This document shows, piece by piece, positions 58,442 through 64,000 of a stretch of 64,000 bases of DNA. Within the stretch, counting starts at the first letter, position 1. Each line of letters opens with the position of its first letter. The DNA lies in the NCBI GenBank assembly GCA_026708115.1, contig JAPOVL010000051.1:33653-97652 (forward strand), written 5' to 3'. Source of the stretch: Chloroflexota bacterium. GTDB taxonomy: Bacteria > Chloroflexota > Anaerolineae > Aggregatilineales > Phototrophicaceae. A program made the translations under genes and the position numbers. A model generated the notes under the pieces. It saw nothing but the letters and a program-made list of their open reading frames with translations. It did not search any database and was not told the origin of the DNA.

Positions 58442-59836
58442 TTGACTGAAGCTGAACAAGCGACGGTGACTCAGCATCCCGAAGATCCGCCCGAAAATCC
58501 CTCTGGCCGGGTATACCGCTCCGCGATTTCCCCCGGACGCATGGCCTGGCTGGTGCTCTTGCTCGCCTTCGGCATGTTCTGCGCGCTTACCATCACGACG
58601 GCCTTGGCAATTTACCTCTATCTCTTTCAGTCTACCGAAGCGATACCAGCCCTTTTGCAAGTCTCGCAAGGCACTGTCGGCGTCACCGGTTCGGACTTCG
58701 TCGAAGCCGTCCAGCGCGAACGGCAAGACATCACCAGCACGCAGACCAGCATCAGTACCGATTCCCTGTCGCAGGCGACAATTCAATTCCGCGACGTGCC
58801 CGCCTTTGAAGGCGCGCCGCCAACCTTGCTCGCGGCAGTGGCTCTGCAGAGCAACACCTTGATCACCTTCGACCGCGCTTCCAGGCCCCGCTTCGACTGG
58901 AGCCTGAATCAACACAGTATCAGCTTCTCCAATCTCAAAGGCGAGTTGGATGTCTTTGTCACTGGCGTAATGGACAAATCATTTTTGCTAAGCGTCGGTA
59001 CCGCGGGGGGCCTGTCCCTTCAGTTCCTTGATGACGGTCGCTATCGCGTTTCGGCAACCGACGATGAAGTGCGCATTCTCAATGTTATGGGCCGCGCCTC
59101 CGCCTATTTCGCCGATGATGTCTCGAGCCGAAGGACCGTCCCCGCCGGGCAGGAGCTGGTCGTCCGGCTCGGCAATCGCACGATTGAACCACGCGCGACG
59201 GTCCGCAACCTCTTGTCCAATTCCTTGTTCAGCACACAAGAAATTGATCAAAGTCCCGCTCAGGCCTTGCCGCCGGAGTGGGGCTGCCTCGTCGAGCAAG
59301 ACAGCGATCCCCGCGGCAACTTCTCGCTCGGGCAATTCGACGGCAGATTGGGTTTGCGCCTCCGCAGGCTCGACAATGCCACATCCCATGGCGAGGTCCG
59401 CTGTACGCAATCCTTTGGCGCAGACGGCATCGATGTGGCTGACTACGATTCGATCAAGGTCATCGTAACCTTTTATGTCAGTTCTCAATCTTTGAGCCAA
59501 TGCGGGATTCTGGGCAGCGAATGCCCGCTTATGCTGCGCCTGCGATACGAAGATCGCCTGTCCGTAGGCCGCACTTGGATTCGCGGATTCTACTTTGACA
59601 AAGAAGTCATCACCGATTATCCAACACTCTGCAGCACCTGCATTCAAGAACACGAAATCATCAACAAGCAGGCCTGGTACACCTTTGAGTCAGAGAACCT
59701 CTTAAGCGTAATCGGCGCAAACGTGCATCCCGAAAGTCTGACATGGATCGCGCTCGAAGCCTCCGGACATCAGTTTGACACCATCATCAGTGAAATTCTT
59801 CTCCTGGTCGACAAATCCAATGGCAACGGAACCTGA
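58442..59836 (+). CDS. membrane-anchored extracellular protein, FecR-like
   Basis: 464 residues from TTG 58442, preceded by GAGG at seven bases. An open frame reaches back to 58277, but that part would cross the promoter and the hairpin repeat. A short cytoplasmic part is followed by one membrane helix (34-62). The outer part has a FecR-type segment at about 180-270 (GRYRVSATDDEVRILNVMGRASAYF, RTVPAGQELVV), then a beta-rich region (about 290-455) with four cysteines (CGILGSEC, CSTC). It may bind a polymer or sense a signal. Function unknown. Confidence 0.65.
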   Translation: MTEAEQATVTQHPEDPPENPSGRVYRSAISPGRMAWLVLLLAFGMFCALTITTALAIYLYLFQSTEAIPALLQVSQGTVGVTGSDFVEAVQRERQDITSTQTSISTDSLSQATIQFRDVPAFEGAPPTLLAAVALQSNTLITFDRASRPRFDWSLNQHSISFSNLKGELDVFVTGVMDKSFLLSVGTAGGLSLQFLDDGRYRVSATDDEVRILNVMGRASAYFADDVSSRRTVPAGQELVVRLGNRTIEPRATVRNLLSNSLFSTQEIDQSPAQALPPEWGCLVEQDSDPRGNFSLGQFDGRLGLRLRRLDNATSHGEVRCTQSFGADGIDVADYDSIKVIVTFYVSSQSLSQCGILGSECPLMLRLRYEDRLSVGRTWIRGFYFDKEVITDYPTLCSTCIQEHEIINKQAWYTFESENLLSVIGANVHPESLTWIALEASGHQFDTIISEILLLVDKSNGNGT

Positions 59837-59970
59837 ACCCAGGACGAAATCTCCTTGCGAGTAGTTTGCATGGATTGCAAAACACTTGGCGGCTTCGCCT
59901 TTCCATCATTAGCTGCCTTCGCCCAATCAAATACCTTTGCCACAAGCGCTTGTCGCCCCAGCTAAACGAA

Positions 59971-59999
59971 TTGCGCGTATATCGGTGCGCTGATATACT
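59971..59999 (+). promoter_or_regulatory. possible promoter
   Basis: TTGCGC at 59971-59976, 17 bases, TATACT at 59994-59999. The -35 is weak. It would serve the zinc-ribbon gene at 60108. Confidence 0.4.
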
Positions 60000-60107
60000 A
60001 ATAGTCCAAGATTGCTGCAATCAGCGCGCTGTAGTCTGCATCGATACGCATGCCGTCCATTGCGCTCGCATGGTTTCAGTACCGTAGGGATTCCCGGAAA
60101 AAACGAG

Positions 60108-60626
60108 ATGCCCGAAGGCTTCGACGACATCCTGCTAATCCTTGTTGTATTTGCCGCCGTCTTTGTGGCGTCAATTTGGTTCTCCCTGGTAATCTGGGCC
60201 TACCGCGACATGCGCCAGCGCTCCCGCGATCCCTTGGCCGGCGCCTTGGTCGCCTTGCTTGTTCTCTTGCTAAACCTGCCCGGCATACTTGTTTACATCT
60301 TGCTCAGGCCAAGAGAGACGCTGTCAGATGTCTATGAACGGTCTCTGGAAGAAGAAGCCTTGCTGCAAGAGATAGAAGAGAAGCCCGGCTGCCCAAATTG
60401 CTCGCAGCGCGTGCAACACGACTGGCAAGCATGTCCATACTGCCACGCCCGGCTGAAAAAAGCCTGCGTAGAGTGTGACTACCTTCTCGACCTGGCCTGG
60501 AACATCTGCCCGCGCTGCACCACCAGCCAGGTGAGCTATACCTCGGACGGCACCATTGCCACCAGCTCCCGACACGTGAAACCATCGGAGCCGCCGCCAA
60601 TCGACGCCAAGTGGGTCGCCTCATAG
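60108..60626 (+). CDS. membrane protein with double zinc ribbon
   Basis: 172 residues. Two hydrophobic segments (about 8-32 and 44-66) and then a soluble tail. The tail has four Cys pairs: CPNC, CPYC, CVEC and CPRC (KPGCPNCSQRV, QACPYCHARL, KKACVECDYLL, WNICPRCTTS), i.e. two zinc ribbons. An open frame starts at 60012, but ATG 60108 begins the membrane protein proper and is preceded by a purine-rich stretch. Likely a small adaptor at the inner membrane; function unknown. Confidence 0.7.
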   Translation: MPEGFDDILLILVVFAAVFVASIWFSLVIWAYRDMRQRSRDPLAGALVALLVLLLNLPGILVYILLRPRETLSDVYERSLEEEALLQEIEEKPGCPNCSQRVQHDWQACPYCHARLKKACVECDYLLDLAWNICPRCTTSQVSYTSDGTIATSSRHVKPSEPPPIDAKWVAS

Positions 60627-60654
60627 GCACGGCCAGGTCTGCCGTAGCCCCGGC

Positions 60655-62124
60655 TCAGATTTCCCCTTCTTGTCCCACAGTGTGAATCTTGATGAGATTG
60701 GTCTGGCCGTCAATGCCGAACGGCACGCCGGCGATGATCACCAGGCGATCGCCGCGCGCGACCAGCTCCCGGTCGTGCGCCGCGCGAATAATGATGCTGA
60801 TCATTTCGTCGATGGAACCGAATTCCGGCACGAGCAAGGGAATCACCCCCCAAACCAGCGCCATGCGCCTTTGCGTGGTCGGGCTCGGCGTCATGCACAA
60901 GATCGGCGTCCGCGGGCGCTCCTTGGCCACCCGCCGCGTTGTATAACCAGACAAACTGGTCGTGACAATCGCGGTTGGATTGATGAAACGCGATATGTCA
61001 AAGGTCGCCCTGCATATCGCATCGGAAATGAACTCGCGCGATCTGGCGCCGTTCGCGCTGATCTTGGCTGGCGCATTGGCCTTTTCCGCCAGGTTTTTCA
61101 GGTGTTCTTCGGCAATATAGGCGATCTTGGTCATCACCTCGACAGCCTGTACCGGATAGTTGCCGCTGGCGCTTTCCGCGCTCAGCATGATGGCGTCGGT
61201 GCCGTCAATGATAGCGTTGTAGACATCGCTGGCTTCCGCTCTCGTCGGGCGCGGATTCTCCGTCATCGACTCCAGCATTTGTGTGGCCGTTATCACCGGC
61301 TTGGCAACGTCGTTGCACAAATTGATGATCCGCTTCTGATGAAAAGGCACCTCTTCCGCCGGGGTCTCGACGCCCAGATCACCGCGCGCAACCATGATCC
61401 CCTGGCAGGCCGCAATGATCTCCTCTATATTTTCCAGCGCTTCTCCCATTTCGATCTTGGCGATAATGGCCGCCTCTTTGCCTAAATCCTTGATTAAATC
61501 CCGCATCTCTCGAATGTCATTTGCCGAGCGTACAAATGACATCGCCAAATAATCGCAGTCCTTGGCCAGCGCGAACTCGACGTCTTCGCGGTCCTTGGCC
61601 GTGATCGCCGACAAAGTCAGTCGCGCATTCGGCGCCGATACCCCCTTGCGCGATTTCAGCCCGCCGCCAACCACCACCTCACAGACCAGTTTGCCCGGCG
61701 CCGCGTCATGCACCTTGAACTGCAAATTGCCGTCGTCAAGCAGCAAGTTCGTGCCCGCGGTGATGTCTTTCACGAACTCGGGATGGGGCAGGGACACCAG
61801 GCCATTGTTGCCCACGACCTCATCCAGCGTCAGCGTGATCGGATCCCCGGGGTAGAGCATGGTCGGCTCTTGAGCCAGCTCGCCTATTCGAATCTTGGGA
61901 CCTTGAATATCGCACAGGATGGCAACGACTGTATCCTCTTCCTCGGCGATACGCCGCGCCCGGTCGATGACCTTGCCGTGCGTCTCATGATCGCCATGCG
62001 AAAAATTGATCCGCGCCACATTCATGCCCGCTCGGATCATGGCGCGCAGCGTCTCGGCATCCTGCGAAGCGGGCCCGATCGTCGCTACAATCTTGGTATG
62101 TTTGCCGTGTAGAGTCAGTCGCAC
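60655..62124 (-). CDS. pyk: pyruvate kinase
   Basis: 489 residues from GTG 62124, which follows AGGAAAGG; longer starts would run into eno. Last ATP-forming step of glycolysis. TKIVATIGPAS at the start, NFSHGDHETH, the active-site IIAKIEMGEALENIEEI and MVARGDLGVETPAEEVP, and the catalytic TATQMLESM. The C-terminal domain has the usual length. It starts 25 bases after eno, so the two enzymes of lower glycolysis form an operon. Confidence 0.95.
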   Translation of the reverse strand: MRLTLHGKHTKIVATIGPASQDAETLRAMIRAGMNVARINFSHGDHETHGKVIDRARRIAEEEDTVVAILCDIQGPKIRIGELAQEPTMLYPGDPITLTLDEVVGNNGLVSLPHPEFVKDITAGTNLLLDDGNLQFKVHDAAPGKLVCEVVVGGGLKSRKGVSAPNARLTLSAITAKDREDVEFALAKDCDYLAMSFVRSANDIREMRDLIKDLGKEAAIIAKIEMGEALENIEEIIAACQGIMVARGDLGVETPAEEVPFHQKRIINLCNDVAKPVITATQMLESMTENPRPTRAEASDVYNAIIDGTDAIMLSAESASGNYPVQAVEVMTKIAYIAEEHLKNLAEKANAPAKISANGARSREFISDAICRATFDISRFINPTAIVTTSLSGYTTRRVAKERPRTPILCMTPSPTTQRRMALVWGVIPLLVPEFGSIDEMISIIIRAAHDRELVARGDRLVIIAGVPFGIDGQTNLIKIHTVGQEGEI

Positions 62125-62149
62125 CCTGCGAACCTTTCCTCGCTTGACA

Positions 62150-63445
62150 CTATTGTACATCCAGATTGAGGTTTGCAAATGCGCTTGAACCGGCGTAGCG
62201 CGCCGCGCCCCCCAATCGCTCCTCGATCCGCAGCAGTTGATTGTATTTCGCAATGCGGTCGCTGCGCGCGGGCGCGCCGGTCTTGATCTGTCCGCTGTTC
62301 ATCGCCACTGCGATATCGGCGATCGTGCTGTCTTCCGTTTCTCCGCTTCGGTGGCTGGTAACGACGGTCATATTGTGCCGCTGGGCCAGCTGCCCGGCCG
62401 CAAACGCTTCGGTCAAAGAGCCAATCTGGTTCACCTTGAAGAGCAGGGAATTTGCCGCCCGCTCCTTTACAGCGCGCTTGACCTTTTCCACATTCGTAAC
62501 CAACAGGTCGTCGCCGACGATTTGCACCCGGTCGCCAATCTCCGCCACCATCCGCGACCAATTCTCCCAGTCGTTTTCGTCCAGGCCGTCTTCAATCGAG
62601 ATGATCGGATAGCGCGCGCACCAGTCGCTCCAGAATGCCACCATCTCTTCGCCCGACAGCTTTCGCCCTTCAATTTCCAGGTGGTAAAAACCGTCGCGAT
62701 AAATCTCCGACGCCGCTGGATCCAGCGCGATGAATATGTCTTCGCCCGCGCGGTATCCGGCTTTGTCAATGGCTTCCATGATGGCATCCAAAGCCGCTTG
62801 ATTGCTGCCCAGGCTGGGCGCGAACCCGCCCTCATCGCCCACCGTGGTCGCATAACCCTTGTCGTGCAAGACCTCTCTCAAATTGTGATAGATCTCAGTG
62901 CCCCAGCGCAGCGCTTCTCGGAAGCTGGGCGCGCCCACAGGCATGACCATGAACTCCTGGAAGTCTGTACTGCCCAAAGCATGTTTGCCGCCATTCATGA
63001 TGTTCATCATCGGCGTTGGCAACAGGTGCGCGTGAATGCCGCCCAGATAGGCATAGAGCGGGATACGCAGACAGTTTGCAGCACTGTGAGCCAGCGCCAG
63101 CGATACGCCCAGAATGGCGTTTGCGCCTAACTTGCTTTTCGTCGGGGAGCCGTCGATCTGGAGCATGAGTTCGTCGATCGCTTTCTGATCGAATGGTTCC
63201 AAACCCACTAGCTCCGGCGCTATGCTGTCGTTGACAGAAGAAACAGCCTGGAGAACGCCTTTGCCAAGGTAGCGCGACTTGTCTCCATCGCGCATTTCCA
63301 GGGCTTCATGCTCGCCCGTGGAAGCGCCGCTCGGGACGATAGCTCTGCCGATCGTCCCGTCCGACAAATGAATTTCAACTTCGACAGTGGGGTTGCCGCG
63401 CGAATCCAACACTTCACGACCCTGCACCATTGTCATCTTTGGCAT
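62150..63445 (-). CDS. eno: enolase
   Basis: 431 residues. Converts 2-phosphoglycerate to phosphoenolpyruvate. N-terminal GREVLDSRGNPTVEVE and IVPSGASTGEHEALE loop, metal ligands in SIEDGLDENDW and IVGDDLLVTN, and the lysine of NSLLFKVNQIGSLTE with the late signature TVVTSHRSGETEDSTIAD. AGGAG about ten bases before ATG 63445; the alternative MTMVQG start is three codons in. Confidence 0.97.
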   Translation of the reverse strand: MPKMTMVQGREVLDSRGNPTVEVEIHLSDGTIGRAIVPSGASTGEHEALEMRDGDKSRYLGKGVLQAVSSVNDSIAPELVGLEPFDQKAIDELMLQIDGSPTKSKLGANAILGVSLALAHSAANCLRIPLYAYLGGIHAHLLPTPMMNIMNGGKHALGSTDFQEFMVMPVGAPSFREALRWGTEIYHNLREVLHDKGYATTVGDEGGFAPSLGSNQAALDAIMEAIDKAGYRAGEDIFIALDPAASEIYRDGFYHLEIEGRKLSGEEMVAFWSDWCARYPIISIEDGLDENDWENWSRMVAEIGDRVQIVGDDLLVTNVEKVKRAVKERAANSLLFKVNQIGSLTEAFAAGQLAQRHNMTVVTSHRSGETEDSTIADIAVAMNSGQIKTGAPARSDRIAKYNQLLRIEERLGGAARYAGSSAFANLNLDVQ

Positions 63446-63747
63446 ATTTCTGACTCTCCTGCTTGTTTCTTGCCCGGTTTCGCAATACCTACCCCGCGCA
63501 ATGATATTACATCATTTAGGTCAAACATAGCGCTAATCGCCAGGGCAGGGCGCTGCCAATGCCGGTTCAAGTCAAGTCTGGCGTTGATTGCAAAGCGCGA
63601 GCGCTCGATGAAGCGCAATTTGTCCTCCAAATAGCCCAAATTTGCTCTGATCTTGCCCCGTTTTTGCGTAACAGTATAGATACCGTATGTATACGGGGGG
63701 TACCCCCTCCCCGGATCGGCAGCTGAGACAAGCCAGGGGGATTCAGC
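63446..63747. other. gene-free stretch upstream of eno
   Basis: About 300 bases with no gene I can support. It should hold the eno promoter, but I find no good -35/-10 pair; an imperfect palindrome ATGAT-GTAAT-ATCAT lies near 63500. The stretch continues with hairpin repeat G and an insertion-sequence-like end. Confidence 0.4.
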
Positions 63748-63840
63748 ACAGCCTCTCGGCGCATAATCGGCGAATTTGAGCTACCGCGCTCAGACAACAT
63801 AATAAAGTGCTCGGCTACCGCAAATCACGGTTTATTAAAG
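63748..63840 (-). repeat. dispersed hairpin repeat, copy G (inverted)
   Basis: On the minus strand: TTTAATAAACCG, TGATTTGCGGTAGCCGA, TTTATTATGTTGTCTGAGCG, GCGGTAGCTCAAATTCGCC. It is close to copy E in its left part. Its right part is degraded. Confidence 0.7.
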
Positions 63841-63901
63841 AAAAGGGCGCGTAGACACAGCAGTTCTATCGCCCCTGTTTACGTTGCGGGCAGCCAAACC
63901 C

Positions 63902-64000
63902 TGTAGTGGTCTCAAAAAACTGGACACCTAGTTGAGAGAGTATACTGATCTTCACCCGAAAAAGTGGACACAGTTTTTGTCTAATTGGCACGCAACTCAT
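63902..64000 (+). mobile_element. possible end of an IS3-type insertion sequence, cut by the window
   Basis: The last bases read TGTAGTGGTCTCAAAAAACT then GGACACC, and a little later AAAAAGTGGACAC. Terminal TG followed by such (T/A)CTGGACAC words is common at ends of IS3-family elements. No transposase frame is reached within the window, so this rests on the end sequence alone. Confidence 0.35.

Noticed and set aside
63567..63800. Minus-strand ORF of 77 codons upstream of eno
   Set aside because: No ribosome binding site, no recognisable similarity, and partly made of hairpin repeat G.

Overview
The window reads as ordinary chromosomal DNA of a free-living bacterium, about 55 % GC, with genes close together on both strands and many GTG and TTG starts. 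I place it tentatively in the Chloroflexota (Anaerolineae or Caldilineae-like). The grounds are the general gene content (class-2 IleS, PucR regulators, SufCBDU with SufT, ThyX, a three-gene cluster of a type I remember only from Chloroflexota) and the CT-rich and hairpin-forming dispersed repeats. This is inference; no rRNA gene is present to settle it.

Layout. 1-3.3 kb: the 3' part of a CCA-adding enzyme gene, then rsmD, a UroD-fold protein and a small TPR protein on the minus strand. 3.4-8.8 kb: two GNAT acetyltransferases, an AlaX-type editing protein, an unknown protein and three coupled membrane TPR proteins. 9-12.2 kb: ileS behind a structured leader. 12.4-20.8 kb: glutamate synthase (gltB) flanked by two PucR-family regulators, with palindromes in the gltB promoter region. 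20.8-24.3 kb: a small membrane protein, a palindromic repeat element and an uncharacterised three-gene cluster. 24.6-28.3 kb: rpmH-rnpA-yidD-(beta-propeller lipoprotein)-yidC-jag, the RNase P / membrane-insertion operon. 28.5-35.9 kb: sugar kinase, amidohydrolase, DM13 protein, Tpx, M29 aminopeptidase and a large multidomain M23 protein. 35.9-42.8 kb: the Fe-S assembly locus (sufT divergent from sufCBD, then sufU and a Rieske protein), GDPD, a methyltransferase and tRNA-His. 42.9-52.3 kb: an SRPBCC protein, three small membrane proteins, NAD(P)HX repair, a polyprenyl synthase, a HAD-DinB fusion, a Cys-rich protein and an exonuclease-DinG helicase. 52.5-63.4 kb: a tandem PstS-like binding protein, truncated haemoglobin, ThyX, yebC-ruvC-ruvA, two membrane proteins, and eno-pyk. 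The last 100 bases look like the end of an insertion sequence.

The most distinctive non-coding signal is a family of about 90-bp intergenic elements, seven copies in both orientations. Their hairpins are preserved through paired base changes, and some copies run into the 5' ends of genes so that naive ORF calls get false N-termini. A second family of CT-rich palindromic elements is present twice, once bounded by a 16-bp perfect inverted repeat. No CRISPR array, prophage, biosynthetic cluster or clear defence island was seen. The best candidate for an undescribed system is the three-gene cluster at 21.9-24.3 kb, which carries winged-helix-like segments; its function is unknown to me.
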